Assembly (NCBI RefSeq): GCF_000224145.3
Contig: NC_020167.2
Location: forward strand, 2,916,450-2,980,449
DNA from: Ciona intestinalis
Taxonomy: Eukaryota > Chordata > Ascidiacea > Phlebobranchia > Cionidae
Direction: 5' to 3'
Length of the DNA: 64,000 bases
The translations under genes were made by a program, and so were the position numbers. Below the pieces are notes generated by a model. The model saw only the letters and a list, made by a program, of their open reading frames with translations. It did no database searches and was not told where the DNA came from. Positions 10,139-22,792 of this stretch are shown here, one piece after another (the first letter of the stretch is position 1; the number at the start of each line of letters is the position of its first letter).

Positions 10139-13100
10139 CTAATAAGCGCAAAATTGGGATGCAAAGTAAATGAGTGGTAGAATCAAAACACGAAAAAAGC
10201 TTGGATAAATGGCAGAACCTGCTCCGTTATATGGTTCAGGTAAACCATGATCTTGTAAGGAAATTTTCCTTTGGAATTTTTGACTTAGAACGGGCTGTGA
10301 CAAAACTGAGCGGGGTTGATATGGGCCTGTGAGGTTAATGTAGAAGCCAGTTGCATCTAACATGTCGCAAAACTGTTCTCTGTAGTCTGTTTGCACCACT
10401 GATTTGGGAATATCGATGAGAATGTTGTTCCAATTATTTTCCGAAGACTGTAAATATACATATTTAGTAGGTTGTTTGAAATGAACTATGTTTTCAATTT
10501 ATTTCTCGTCCCATTTGGTAATATAGAAAGAAATTTCAAAGAATTAAACTGTACCCTCGCGACTCTAATGAAGCGTTGTTGATTGTTAAAACACGATTAG
10601 AAAATGGGATCTTATGTGCTAAAGGTATCCTAATTTACCCCATATTCCTATTCGGTTTAAAACGGCCAATTTTACAACTTACATATGGCGGCCAATAGTC
10701 GACTTCAGCAAGTTGGGGTCTCAAATTGCTGTTTGGGTTTCCATCGACTGCGAATCGGCTCCAGTATGTAGAGAATATATCCGAAGCCAAATCATCATTG
10801 TCCGTGAAAGTTACGCTGTTAAATAAATGGTGCAAAGTAACGGTTTTCGACCATACACTTGACAACCCTTTCTACATGCAATAACTATGTTTTTATTTAC
10901 CCATATCCTTCAGGTGACTTAAAAACAAAAATAATTTCCGACGAGTGAAACGCGTATCCACACACGCCGTCTACGCTGTTCCATTCAATACATGCTTCCC
11001 CTCCGAAAGGATATGCGCTGTTGTACAGATATAACGGAGCTTGGCCGGAAACTTTTGCAGCAGTTGACGAAACGGACGCAAATCTGTTGGAATATATCCA
11101 ATCGTCAGCTACACGTTAGTGTGCACAAAAATATCTCTAACGATATAGTTTTTTTTTTATATTGTATACCTTCCGAGCGCCCTGTTTGGGCAAGCAAAAA
11201 CAAGATCAGTCAGTTCCTGACTCAAGATGTCGCTATAGTCATAGTCAAGCCCAGGTCTCGTGCCTGCTAGTGCGATGTACGCGTTTGAAACTATTTCTCC
11301 GTTTGTGGGTCCAAGAATAGCATTATTAAAGGCCTAAACAAGAACAAAATGTTTGCGGCATGTTTAGCAGTGGTCTGTATATATATGTATAAATATATAG
11401 TAGGGTGGGGAAGATGGGACGGCTTTACCACATAATATCCAAATATCCTGATCGTGTTTAAACAACTAACAGCATATGGGAGTATTGAGCATACGGTTTA
11501 ATAATTTTTTGAATGTTTTTTATTTACTACCAAATGGGAGCAGAAAATAGAATGAAACGATATCCCATCTTCCCCCACCATAATGTATACCAACTGTTAC
11601 AATTCACTTTATGTTCAGTTACCAGGTACTTACCTGAAATAATAGTTTACTCAAAGTCAACCCAACGCCATGAAAAAGAGCACTCGCATATATCATTTCC
11701 TCATTATTGGTCCCGAAAATGATTTCTTTATCAGTGTTCCATTTACCCTCTTGAAACAGCTTCATATGTTGGTCGGAAAAATCAACCCCATCAATGTAAG
11801 GCCGGAATGGTTCGATGCCGTTAAACAATTCTCTTTGTAGAAGACTTCGAACCATTACCTTAGGGGTGCATGTTGCAAGCACCATAGGGTCTATTGATCT
11901 GTGAGAATAAAGGGCTTTATAGTTATCGCTTACTTTACATTGGTTTATGCGGCTTTGTGGGATTTGATAAAAGTGCCCAACTTTAGTACAGTATAGGGTG
12001 GAGGAAGATAGGACAAATTTTAACTGTATTTTCTCGTCCTATTTATGAGTAAACAAAAAACATTCAAAGAATTATAAAACGACAGCCTCATGACTCTCAT
12101 AGACCGTTGTTAATTGTTTTAAACACGATCAGGATGCTCGGATATTATGTGCTAAGATGTCCCATCTTCCCCTGCACAGGGGAGGGGGTACGTGCTACCT
12201 TCGCTTTTTAAAGATCACAATACAACTAATTACTATATTGACCTGAGACAAGTAATATCACCAGCAGCACACTTAATGGCTTGTAGAACTCTCTCGGTTA
12301 CACCAAGGGCTTGATCTACTGTATTGAAAGCCATTGCTGCAGGGTTGCTTTCTGTAAGTGCTCGTTTAAACAAGTTGCTGCTTTTGGCTGAAATGAGATG
12401 ATAATGAACTGACTGTGCACCGGCACTTTCTCCAAAAATCATCACCTATTATCAAAAGATTTTTGGTATACATCTGTACTACATTGTTATGTATAAAAAA
12501 TTAACTCACGTTGTCCTTATCTCCACCGAACTTCCCGATGTTGTCCTGCACCCATTGCAGTGCTAGTTGCTGATCTTTAAATCCTTGATTCGCTTCAATA
12601 AGATTTCCATTTTCTTTAAAAAGAAGAAATCCAAACGGACCTGTAGTTTATAAGCGTGTTAGCATTTGAACACGTGCCATTAAAACTTAGTTTACAAACC
12701 CAATCTGTAGTTAATAGTAACTACAACGGCGTTGGCAGCTTGGCTGATCCAACGGCCGTCAATTTCAGAGTCGGTTCCGCTTCCAGAGAAAAAGAATCCA
12801 CCGTGAATGTATACCATTACTGGGAGCTTTTTAGTCGGTTCTTGTTCGGGATCGGAAAGATCAAGAGATGTTGGCACGTTTACGTTGAGTACAAGGCAAT
12901 CCTCTGTCATCAACACACCCTGGGGATTCAGGTTATTTATATATAGGGGTATTTGTTATGTTTTTTTTTAGAACAACGAGACATAAATGAGTGTAGCCTA
13001 ATTTTGTATAATATTTGCGGGTGGGCAACTACAGTCTTTCAAACACAAGTGTTCCGTTTCATACCGTAAACGAGTAACATATATGGAGAGGCAGAAAACG

Positions 13101-13650
13101 GGGCAGAGGCGCGCTAACCAAACAGATTATACTTACGTCACAAAAACCGTCGTCATCGCAATGTTCCATCTGGTAGCACATCCGATAATCAGGCACTGAT
13201 GCATTGAGTGCTTTAGTGAAAGCGTCCACTGGTTGCGGTGGCATAAACCTGTAGATTTAAGTTGAGTTCTTAACAAATTTAACTCAATAATTTGAGTTGC
13301 TTTTACCTGAGTGGTCCTATGGGAGGATTGGCGTATGGAATGCTGTAGAAAGCTTGAGATTCTGGATGCGAGGCGCCATTGACTAGTCCACTGTTTATTC
13401 TGACTGTTGGATGAGTCTCGGAATAGGTGTAGTCAATTTTCATTCTTTTTGGGCGGAACGGGGTTGGCCTGATTGGGACGACATGTTCATGACGTTGAAT
13501 TATGCCGGTATCTTTAGAACCTGTCTCATATTTGATTTCCTGCTCGAGTTGCTGGATTATTGTAACAACTGCGTTTGCTATTGCATTTGAATGCGCCTTA
13601 ACGCATACAATGCATGTCAAAAATAAAATGATACCCGTGTATCGTAACAT
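10139..13650 (-). CDS. Cholinesterase/carboxylesterase-type B family, complete, GPI-like tail
   Basis: Ten exons on the minus strand: 13307-13650, 13137-13248, 12700-12919, 12510-12640, 12243-12445, 11634-11898, 11170-11333, 10927-11083, 10683-10871 and 10139-10447. They sum to 2094 bases (697 residues) with every phase consistent. The N-terminus [19 protein letters not shown] is a signal peptide. [10 protein letters not shown] forms the oxyanion hole. The catalytic triad by family alignment is Ser276 in GESAGAQS, Glu404 in FGTNNEEM and His526 in GYAFHSSEI. The product ends in [20 protein letters not shown] after a small-residue NGAGS patch, the layout of a GPI-attachment signal, so a cell-surface esterase is likely. 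The intron between exons 8 and 9 is only 55 bases and uses a weak GTTTTT donor. Substrate cannot be told; acetylcholinesterase itself is not claimed. Confidence 0.88.
10497..10651 (+). mobile_element. 5'-truncated MITE, intron of right esterase gene
   Basis: Starts inside the family at TTCTCGTCCCATTTGG and ends with a degraded right terminus near 10651. Confidence 0.6.
11396..11589 (-). mobile_element. MITE, intron of right esterase gene
   Basis: Left end TATAGTAGGGTGGGGAAGAT and right end TATCCCATCTTCCCCCACCA, between exons 6 and 7. Confidence 0.8.
11992..12176 (+). mobile_element. MITE, intron of right esterase gene
   Basis: Left end TATAGGGTGGAGGAAGATAG, interior CATAGACCGTTGTTAATTG, right end GATGTCCCATCTTCCCC. 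It lies between exons 5 and 6. Confidence 0.75.
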
Positions 13651-13765
13651 CGTTTAAGAACTATTTTTGCAAGCACAGTAACTAAAAAGGCGATTCCTGC
13701 TGGAGCATATAAACATACAGTTAACCTTACTTACGCAAAAACCTACAGCTTGTCTAATCCTGTAC

Positions 13766-13786
13766 GATTGGTTGCTATATATATAG
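13766..13786 (-). promoter_or_regulatory. Candidate promoter of right esterase gene
   Basis: A TATATATATA run at 13776-13785, adjoining AACCAATC on the minus strand, about 130 bases upstream of the ATG at 13650. Spacing resembles the neighbouring esterase gene. Confidence 0.4.
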
Positions 13787-15245
13787 GATGGACTCCGTGG
13801 GGTAAACCGAGACCCAAAACCTCAAAGTTTGAGAACCAAGTTCAATAAACTGTTATCTTGTGTGAGTGTTTGCATTTTAAATTTTTGATGCTTTATTCTA
13901 CAGGATCGAAATGTCCGAAGGTCAAAGTTGCCGTCATTATACATGGTCGGAATGTTAAGGTCAGGATGCTGTGACGCTTAACCTTTTTAATTACCTCGTC
14001 GCCTTGGCGACAAAACGGGTTAATTAAACAGTGGTGATTGGAAGCATGAAGTGCAAATGTTATACGAGACAGAATTAGCACTTACGAGACCGCTAAACAA
14101 TTGAATCTTGCAGTCCTGCACAAAGTACTTAAGATTTTGTCACGTAGGCTGCATGTGCACCTGTAATATTTATTCTGTTTTTATCAGCTAATTTACAAAA
14201 TGCGTTTGTAAATAGAGTTCATTTTGGAGATTTACAAAAAAAACGTTAAATTAACGTCGGGCGTGTACACTCAATGACACAACGGTTTTACATCTGAAGT
14301 GGGAAACTGCTGCATGGCATAAAGACCAATTAACCGCTTCTGTTATATAGGACAACTGCTGCATTGCAAAATCAGTGATCCTATCTCTCCAATAACGGCT
14401 TATGGTAAATTCCCGAAGAGTTATGGTTTTGTGTTAACAACGGTAAAGGAATGATAGAATGTAGACAGGAGGCCGTATGGTGGACGCATACCCGACAGGC
14501 CCACACGTGTCTTCGCTCTATTAACTAAATGAAATATTTGTTATTGTAAAGCACAGCTGAACATGTTGTTGATAATGTAAACATGGATATATTTTGCGCT
14601 TCCAGTTCGTATGCTTTTATAAAATATCGCACTGAAGCATATAAACTCACGGTGTAGAACATAGATAAAAATGTAAAGTTATGTAGTTTTTTCAACTGTT
14701 AATTTTTTTGCTGTGAAATACTACATAATTCATATTCTAACAAAATGTTTATTGTCATGTTATTATAAAATGCAACATTTACTGTTTAAATGTCACCAAT
14801 TACTATATATGTACATTTGTAACTAGCTTGTATGGGTTTTAGTCTCCATGTTTACACATGAATTTATTTTACTGCGAAACGAGTTCGGAAAACAGAAGTT
14901 TCTAGATTGTTCTATTCGATTAATAAACAATAAAGTGTAAGGTAATTGGTGCCGTACGTAAAAACAGACTTTTCTGTTTTCTGTAATACGTTTTAAGCAG
15001 TAATATTGTCGTTTGGAGGTAAAAAGGTTGCCATTCAGCGTCACTTGAGACTGAGTATTATGTTGTTTGTTCTGTATTGTGTTTGTGTTTGATTTCATGT
15101 GTTGTCACTACGTCATCATTAAATATTTCTTTCTTAAAATGTATTAGATGTATCTTAGAATCGTAAGTGAGAAAGGACATCGTTGAGTTTACTATTTTAA
15201 ATCATTGCACTCTTCCTGTAAGAGAACTGTAGTATTTTGACAAAT
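13787..15245. other. Divergent intergenic region
   Basis: Lies between the minus-strand esterase start and the plus-strand DNAJB6-like start. No gene, transposon or RNA was recognised; probably carries both promoters. Confidence 0.4.
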
Positions 15246-16151
15246 ATGACCGATTATTACGAAGTGTTAGGAATACGAAAAGAAGCGACAGAATCTGATA
15301 TCAAAAAGGCCTATCGAAAACTTGCACTGAAATGGCATCCTGACAAAAATCCAGACAACCAAGAAGAGGCAGAAAAACGCTTCAAGGATATCAGTGAAGC
15401 ATATGAAGTGCTTTCTGATAAAGACAAACGTAGCGTGTATGATAGGTACGGCAAAGAAGGTTTAACAGGTGGAGGGGGCGGTGGGGGTGCTGGTGCAGGA
15501 ATGCCAAATTTCCACTTTGAGTTCCACTCTCCTGAAGATATCTTCCAGCAATTCTTCGGTAATCAAAATCCATTTGGAGATTTTTTTGGTGAAAATTCAT
15601 CGTCTCGTCGGCAAAGAAACCAAGATCCTTTCGCCGGCTTTGGAATGGGTACTGGCTTTCAGTCGTTTGGTTTTCCAGAGTTTAATGATATGGGATTTGG
15701 TGGCACATCCAGTTTTACATCGTTTAGCAGCAATAGTGGCGGGGGTGGAGGGTTTCGTGGGAAGTCGGTAACAAAGACGATAAAAACTGTAAATGGGGAA
15801 CGTGTTGAGACAAAAAAAGTTGTTGAGAATGGCTCAGAAAGGGTGGAAGTTAGGAAAAATGGGAAACTTACATCCATTCAGGTAGATGGGAAACCTGATG
15901 ACTATCAACTCGCTGTTGAGTTGAGTAAAGAAGAGAATGGCCCATCCACTAATCATGTTACTAAGCGGGTTCATAGTCGGTCCAGTGGATTTTCTCCCTT
16001 CAGTAACTTTGGCTCCTATCACGATGATTTTGCTGATGAAGATCTACAAAGAGCAACAGAGGAGAGCATTAGAGATGAACAGAAACGAAGGCGAAAGAAT
16101 AAAAACTTAGGAGGAATGAAAGCTAGTAATTCCAGAAATAAAAATTTTTAA
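15246..16151 (+). CDS. DNAJB6: DNAJB6-like Hsp40 co-chaperone, intronless
   Basis: 301 residues. The start is placed at the ATG giving [10 protein letters not shown] because it matches the J-domain N-terminus; the in-frame upstream codons are not ATG. The J domain covers residues 1-70 with HPD at 31-33, followed by a Gly-rich run and a Phe-rich segment ([24 protein letters not shown]). A Ser/Thr/Gly-rich region ([16 protein letters not shown]) then leads to the KIVNG-like [19 protein letters not shown] block characteristic of DNAJB6/DNAJB8. Such proteins stimulate Hsp70 ATPase activity and suppress aggregation, using the Ser/Thr-rich region for client binding. The gene has no introns whereas its neighbours are intron-rich, which is consistent with a retrocopy or ancestral intron loss. 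The next gene starts 565 bases downstream on the same strand. Confidence 0.92.
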   Translation: MTDYYEVLGIRKEATESDIKKAYRKLALKWHPDKNPDNQEEAEKRFKDISEAYEVLSDKDKRSVYDRYGKEGLTGGGGGGGAGAGMPNFHFEFHSPEDIFQQFFGNQNPFGDFFGENSSSRRQRNQDPFAGFGMGTGFQSFGFPEFNDMGFGGTSSFTSFSSNSGGGGGFRGKSVTKTIKTVNGERVETKKVVENGSERVEVRKNGKLTSIQVDGKPDDYQLAVELSKEENGPSTNHVTKRVHSRSSGFSPFSNFGSYHDDFADEDLQRATEESIRDEQKRRRKNKNLGGMKASNSRNKNF

Positions 16152-16639
16152 ATTGTTTTCTTTGTTCCTGTTAATTGTATCATATTTGTTAATAGAGATG
16201 TTTATATCTAAATCTATGTAAATCTAATTGTAAGTGCGGCCCAAAAAATGCTTAAAAAAACTTAGCAAATATACATATGCTAAAAAGTGAAACTCTATTT
16301 CTTTAATGATTTTTTTGATTTAACTTATGTAAAATTTTTGTATGTCGCTTTCTTATTTAGTCTCTATTTTATTTCTATGCGCTTTTTGTTTAGTAAACAG
16401 TTCTAGATGCGCTATGTAAGGTTTACCGTGGGTGATGTTGTTGTAACTTCGTTCTGTGAACTTTTTGTTGTGTACCATATTCCCCATTCATTTGACACAG
16501 CCTGTAGTTTAATGTTTTACTCTGCACTTTAGAAACTTGAAAAAAGGCAACTCTGGGCACAGCGCAGATTCACCAATATTTTCTGGGAACATTGGTTTAT
16601 AAGTTGTGTATTGTTATACAATATGCTATCACTTATTTC

Positions 16640-16664
16640 TTAACAGAATTTTTTTTTAGAACAT
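16640..16664 (+). promoter_or_regulatory. Unpaired splice-acceptor-like site upstream of WD gene
   Basis: TTAACAGAATTTTTTTTTAG (polypyrimidine then AG) lies about 50 bases before the ATG at 16716 with no matching donor nearby. In tunicates such sites can accept a spliced leader in trans; this is inference only. Confidence 0.3.
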
Positions 16665-16715
16665 CAGTGTAGTAAATATTTGGTAAAACACAGTTAAACT
16701 GACTTTTCATAAATA

Positions 16716-19700
16716 ATGAGCGATTCCGATTCTGATTTTTCTGACAATAGCGAAGCCAATGATGATGAAAAGGTTTCAAGACCAAAGCAGATTAGAGGAG
16801 TTGCAGACTTTGTTGATCTCTCATTCCACCCCTCCACTACTTACACACTCGCTACTGCGAATATGAATGGATATGTTAGACTGTAAGACTTATATGTATG
16901 TTATATAAAAAGATGTAGCACTTTTATTAAAATAAAAGTAGAATTTTTTTGATTACTTTCATAGGACTTAGAAGATGGCCGTATACATTTAAAAGTTCAT
17001 TTTGTTCCTGAAGACCCATTAAGCTGTGGTTTACTTCCTAAAGTATGTTGATTAAACTGTTATAAATTCACAATATTGTTTGTATACATTAAGAACCTCT
17101 TCTCCCTAACTATTTCTCCAGCATTGGAATGAATGTATTATGTATATTTAGTAGTTAGTCATATCCACAGGCATCTGAATATTGTTGCATCACACATAGA
17201 TATAACTGCGTTCCTGGTGAAGAATGTGAACAACTGGCAAAAGTTCGGGTCAGCAAGAAACCTTGCAGAAGTCTTTCCTTCTCATATGACGGCGAAGGTT
17301 CCTTTCTATTATGTTATCTTTTCTTTGTTAGTTTGCAGTTCTCGTTACACCATACATTGGCTCGAATGATATTCCTAGTCAAAATATACCCATTAATATT
17401 ACCACATAGCCAGGTTTCAAACCTAACTAAGGTGTACTCGTGTACAGATCTAATTTTATATTTTTTACACTGCATTATTTATAAACATTAAACATTATAA
17501 TCAATAAGATAGATTTGTTCCATAACTTTCATAAGAATGTGTCTCTAGCTTAAAAAGTGTGGTGCCTATGAGTTACCAATTCAATTAGGATTGGGTAATT
17601 ACAAATTTAGTGTAATTGATTTAAATGGAGCTGTTGTAACAAATTTGTTACAGATACTGACTTTTTTTAAAGTCCCTATATTATTAATTTTGATAGAAGT
17701 AGGAATATTTTAAGGTAGTGACATAAATTTACAAGTACACCACTTTTATCAATTCCTTAGATGTTTTGATACTTACCAAGGACCGAACCATGCATTTTGT
17801 TTCTTCGGCCACCGGAAACTTAACACGAAGAATAGAGGAAACTCATCGGTGAATTAATATTTCTGCTGCGTCTCCAAATTGCATTGCCGTTTCTCAGCTT
17901 TTCTTTTGACAGATCCGCTCCATACTGTCTGTCAGTTATTGATAAAAATTTACTTGCTACTGGTGATGATGATGGAACGCTTAAGGTAGTAATTCTATCT
18001 TGTGTATATTAGGTTACTTTTACTGTACAATTGTACACAACCTCAAAGCAATAAATTGTTTACGTGTTATGCCGTATAATAGCATTATATATACCTTTTG
18101 TTTGGGATAATGGACCAATCCTCACATAAATCTCAGGTCCCATGTCATGCCATGCTGCACGACCTCACCGGCAAAGAATACATATTTTGGTATTAGTGGG
18201 GTTTTGTGTTACAGTGGTTAAACAAATGCTTGCTTCATAACAGGATGAAACCAGATTTAAAACTATACCCCAAAGGTCGCTATTGGGTTCTCCAAATTCT
18301 TAACTACATGGATTAATTGTATAAAAATAAATGATTACTAACAAAGTCAGTGTATCTAAGTAATAGAAGCTCTGTTAAAACTGCTGTAGCCCCCAGCACA
18401 CAAATATTAGTTTATTTATATTCTGTATTATGCATTAACAACAATTTTTTGTTTGCAAGGATTTTTGTTTGTAATGTGATTTAAACACACTCATTCAGTA
18501 TTGACTTTTGTTGTTAGGTGTGGGATTTGCGGAAAGGCAAAGATGCGGTCATGACCTCGGAAGATAAATTTGAAGATTACGTAAGCGACATTGCTGTTGA
18601 CGATAAACGTCGTCTGATCTTCGCTGTCTGTGGAGATGGTACCATGGCAACATTTAATGCACGCCAAAGAAAATTCATCGTTCATTCTCAAAACGAAGAA
18701 AGTGATCTTTTGTGCGCAAAAGTTATCAAAGTTAGTTCTCTAAAGTTTTCATTTTTTTATCAAAAATGCATTGGCCATTGCTTATTATATTTTTGTTGTT
18801 GCAGAACAATAATAAAGTTCTTGTGGGTTCAGCGGACGGCCCTATTCTACTGTACAATTGGAATGAGTTTGCTGCCCCATCAGATAGATTCCCAGGTCAT
18901 CCTGGTCCTGTTGATTGTATTGCAAAAGTTTCTGAAGATGTCGTCTGCACTGGTTCCGCAGATGGTTTAATCCGGTGGGTGAAATTGAATGAATGTAAAT
19001 TATCCTCACGCGGTGGGGCAACAACGGTTGTTATAAAACTAGTGTTCTGTTTCGCACGCCTTGTAACTGTGCTATTTGCCATTTTTTGTAATGCAACACT
19101 GCTAATTTGTAACCTCATAAAGGACTGCCATTTTTTTGTAATGTAATTCTGACAATTTGTAACCAATAGGAGTCTATTAAAGTGGAGAAATTGTCTTACC
19201 TAAATGGAAACACAGGCACAAGTAATAGTAGCATCATGCCTTAAACCCAAAAATTCTGTGCTAAAGACTAGAGGAGTCTCAACCACTATTCCGCAACTCC
19301 ACAATTATGATATTATAATCCTGCGCAATTTCGTGATTATGACAACATCTATATCCAACAGTGCTGTTCACTTACTCCCAAACCGTTTTCTTGGTGTCGT
19401 TGGTGACCACCATGGCTTACCTGTGGAAAAAGTTGAAGCAACGCACGACGGAAAGTTTATAGCAAGTTGTTCACATGATAACTTAATTAAGTAAGTGCAG
19501 TTCAACGAAAATTTAAATATAAAACGTGGTTTTCTTAACCATTTTGTTGAATGCTATTCCGCTTAGTTTATACAGTATTCGTTGATATCGATTTTGGTTT
19601 CGGTCTGCGTAACGTAATGCTGGAAATGGGTGATTGAATAAACAATATATATGAACTATAATATGTCCCACTGTAATATAATAATATATGGTTTGATATA

Positions 19701-20243
19701 GTATGATTACATCATAGAGTTGCTCTTTACAGTTATGCTACTGTTGTTAGATACAAATTTCAATTTTGTTGTTTTATGTCTCCGTTGTTTGCTTAAGGTT
19801 GAATAATGCTACGGGGAGTTTTAGACGAGGTTGTAAAATACAACTGGCGACTGGCGAGACAGCGGGTTTTTTTGATAGTGAAATCTCGGCCTTCCTTTTC
19901 ATGTGTAAAAAAATTGTCTTTTTGATTAATTTATTATATTGTTGCGATATAAACTTATCCTAATTGTGGCCCGTTTTGTCTTACATGTATTATAACATTT
20001 TTACACTCCCTTTCGACAATATTTGACAGATTTTGGAGTGTAGACCATTTGAAGTCAGTCGAGGTCTGTCCTCGTGAAAAAGCTATCAAGCAGAAGAGAA
20101 CAGAAAAGATGTCAAAAAGTGGGGTTGGTCACGGCAAAATGGCATTCTTCTCAGACCTAAATAATGACATCGACACCTCCACATATATTAATTCATCATC
20201 CAGCTCTGACGAGTTGGACAGTGATTCAGATGACGCAAGTTGA
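16716..20243 (+). CDS. WDR55: WDR55-like WD-repeat protein
   Basis: Nine exons: 16716-16874 (end uncertain), 16965-17042, 17171-17297, 17761-17848, 17913-17985, 18518-18730, 18805-18974, 19362-19490 and 20030-20243; about 416 residues. WD-type segments include VDLSFHPSTTYTLATANMNG, CRSLSFSYDGE, LLATGDDDGTLKVWDLRKGK, VGSADGPILLYNWNEF, VCTGSADGLIR and FIASCSHDNLIKFW. The N-terminus is acidic (MSDSDSDFSDNSE) and the C-terminus is Ser/Asp-rich after a basic patch, as in WDR55, a nucleolar protein needed for rRNA processing. The order of repeats and the phrase LLPNRFLGVVG match that family. Exon 1 is uncertain: the better-looking donor at 16883 (CT|GTAAGA) gives the wrong phase, while the GT at 16875 keeps frame. 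Confidence 0.87.
18140..18340 (+). mobile_element. Degenerate tRNA-related SINE, intron of WD gene
   Basis: Has an A-box-like TGTTACAGTGGTTAAACAAA and a tail ending GGGTTCTCCAAATTCTTAAC. A similar tail (CTTCTCCAAATTATCAGC) occurs near 45312. Confidence 0.3.
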
Positions 20244-20277
20244 CCACCGATTTTTAGTTCTGTTTTTTTAACTGCCA

Positions 20278-20290
20278 AAATAAAATAAAA
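20278..20290 (+). terminator. Polyadenylation signals of WD gene
   Basis: Two overlapping AATAAA hexamers 36-46 bases after the stop codon at 20243. Confidence 0.6.
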
Positions 20291-22792
20291 AATTACAGAA
20301 ATGTAGTTTTCTAACCGATGCTGCAGAAGAAGACATTTAGTCTTCGATTGACTAAAACAAAAATGGTAGTAAAGCAGGATATTTTATCACGGAAAATGCC
20401 ATTTAAAACAGTTTAATTACTACTTGGTTGGCCATAATGCGTAAAGCGCTTCAAATTGTTGCTTGCGTCTTTCGAATGAGTCACTCTTGGCCCTGATACA
20501 AACGGACATAACTCATTACACCGGTCACCAGCCAAAGACAGTATAGAATAACAACGCACAACTGGCACGTAAATGTACCACCGCTGGCACAGGCATTTGT
20601 AGTATTAGGCCTTACATTTTTACCACACATTGCTTTGTTTTTACTCGAATGAAATACACAATGTTATAAATACGTGTGGCGCACGGCACGTTTTGTTACT
20701 ATATGTTTTACGTTACGGACGTAAGTCGTTAATGCCGGTGATTATACTGACCAACGCTTGCTGCAAGCCGTTGTTTGGGTGTGTCACTACTAGGAATTAT
20801 GAATGAAAATGGTAAACATGCGAGGATGCACGCCACTGGTTATATTATTCGGGAAACGTATTTCTTGGAATTGTCTGCGTTCTGGCAAAGTTGATTCCAA
20901 TTGTTTTTGTTTCAGGAAAGTGTGTCTGGTAGAACGTGGCGGTAAACCAATTCATACTTAACATTTCGGCAAGTGAAAAATCGCAATATAATATGGTATA
21001 GCGTGCTTCAGATTCGGCTTTAATTTGGTATGTTCTTGCAAACCTGTGACGCACATTGTGGTTGCCTTTAGAAGTGACTGATAGCAAGAGCCGGTAGTCA
21101 ATTATTACTACTTTTATTAAGTGATGAAACGCGTGCGGTGTGCCCGCCTCTGGTTGGAGTGCACGCTGTACCGTTTTAATTGGCAGAGGTGCCAGTCGAA
21201 CTTGGTCTCGTTAACGCGGCAGACGTTATCCTTCTCACCGCTGGCCATTATTTATGTTCAGAGGAAATGCGAGGGCACAGCGTGAGAGTGCTGTGAGACG
21301 TTTCGCCAGCTGGGCAGTAGGGCACTCAAGCTGCTTCGTGTTCACAAAGAGGGTAGAACAAAAGGCGGGGCCATCTTAGATGGTAATTCATGTCACCGAG
21401 TCCCAAGGGCTAAGTAGATTGTCTTTAATATGAACAGGATTAAGTCGCTTTCGTGGTAGAGTGTCAGGTCAATTTGTAGCTGCAGTATAGTTCTATATTG
21501 ATTATTCCGACTGAGTATTTTGTCTGGTGTTTCCCCCAAGGAATTGCTTTCTTTAATCATATGATCCCAGGCGACCTACGTTTTGTATTACAGTCCAAAC
21601 TGTACTGCTTGCAGTGAAGAAAGGCGTATTTGATTGTTTGATGCACTAGATTTTGTTATGCACATAGGCATTACCTAAACCGTGTTTTGCTTAACTTGCA
21701 GTACGTGTACGCCGATTTCCGTTTCAAAGAGATGGAAATGTTAATATTGAGAACCAACTAGTTAGCCTACATAGTTTGAGTGAATATTCGATGTGGTTTA
21801 CAAAGCTTTTCAAATACATTGGTTTATCAGGAAGTCATCGTAACACGAATAAAGTGCAGAACTGTCTACTGTCGAGTACTCTACAACTCCAGTAAAACAC
21901 TATTAGTACCTAGGTGAAGTTTTCTGTGACTTGCTTGCCACAGCACAGTATGACGTAAGGTCGTATGCGTGACTGTACTTAAACTATGGACGCAGAATTA
22001 GCATTATGAGTTAACAGACAGTTGCGGTCCAAATATGGTATTCAGTTTAAATATAAATTTTGTAGTTTTCGGTGCAAGAAATAGCATATTAATAAGCCAA
22101 AGGAAAAAGTGTATGCATCAAGGAAGCGAGTAAGCGGTTGATATAAAGCGTTATTGATTATAGGTATATTGCTGGTTGGTTTACTGTTACAGGATGTCTG
22201 GTCTCCATACCTCATATTGCAGTATTAACTATTTGACAGACTTGGTTGACTAAAACTATTGACGTACATCGTTGCCTTTTTCTACTTTGGAACATGTGCG
22301 TCGGTGTGTGCTATGGTGTAAATGTTCCTAATCAGTGTAGTATTTTTGTGGCGCAGAACTTTTTGTTTATCATTGCACGAGCACACGAGTCTCTGTATTA
22401 CGGTCACAAAGTACCGGTATCAACATTAGCAACAAGTGTGAGAAAGTTTTTAACCCGGCTAAAGCCAGTTTTAACGGATAAGGACAAACTTCAATTATAC
22501 AGTAATAGATAAATTTTTAGTTTACTCATATTATTTATTCTAATTTGCAGCTTTTGTATGAGGATACTAATATGGGTGCTAGCCAGAGCTTCCGTAGTGG
22601 TAATATGATGACGTAAATTCAATGAAAGGTTAATTGTTCCTGTTACAAACACTTTTTGGACATTCTTTTTACCAGTCACCGTATTGTAGAGTACCATGTT
22701 GCATATCTGCCTAAAATATTTCTCTAAATTGTTTCAACAGTATTTGATAGTACAAGGTGTTTTTGTTAAAATAGTGTGTTAATTCATTTATT
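20291..22792. other. Intergenic region upstream of flippase gene
   Basis: No recognised gene. 21120-21400 is more GC-rich than its surroundings and could hold promoter or 5' untranslated sequence of the flippase, but nothing specific was identified. Confidence 0.35.

Noticed and set aside
14823..15098. 91-residue minus-strand frame upstream of the DNAJB6-like gene
   Set aside because: No motif or conserved flank; probably chance in promoter DNA.
22246..22512. 88-residue plus-strand frame before flippase module 1
   Set aside because: No family resemblance and no splice continuity with module 1.
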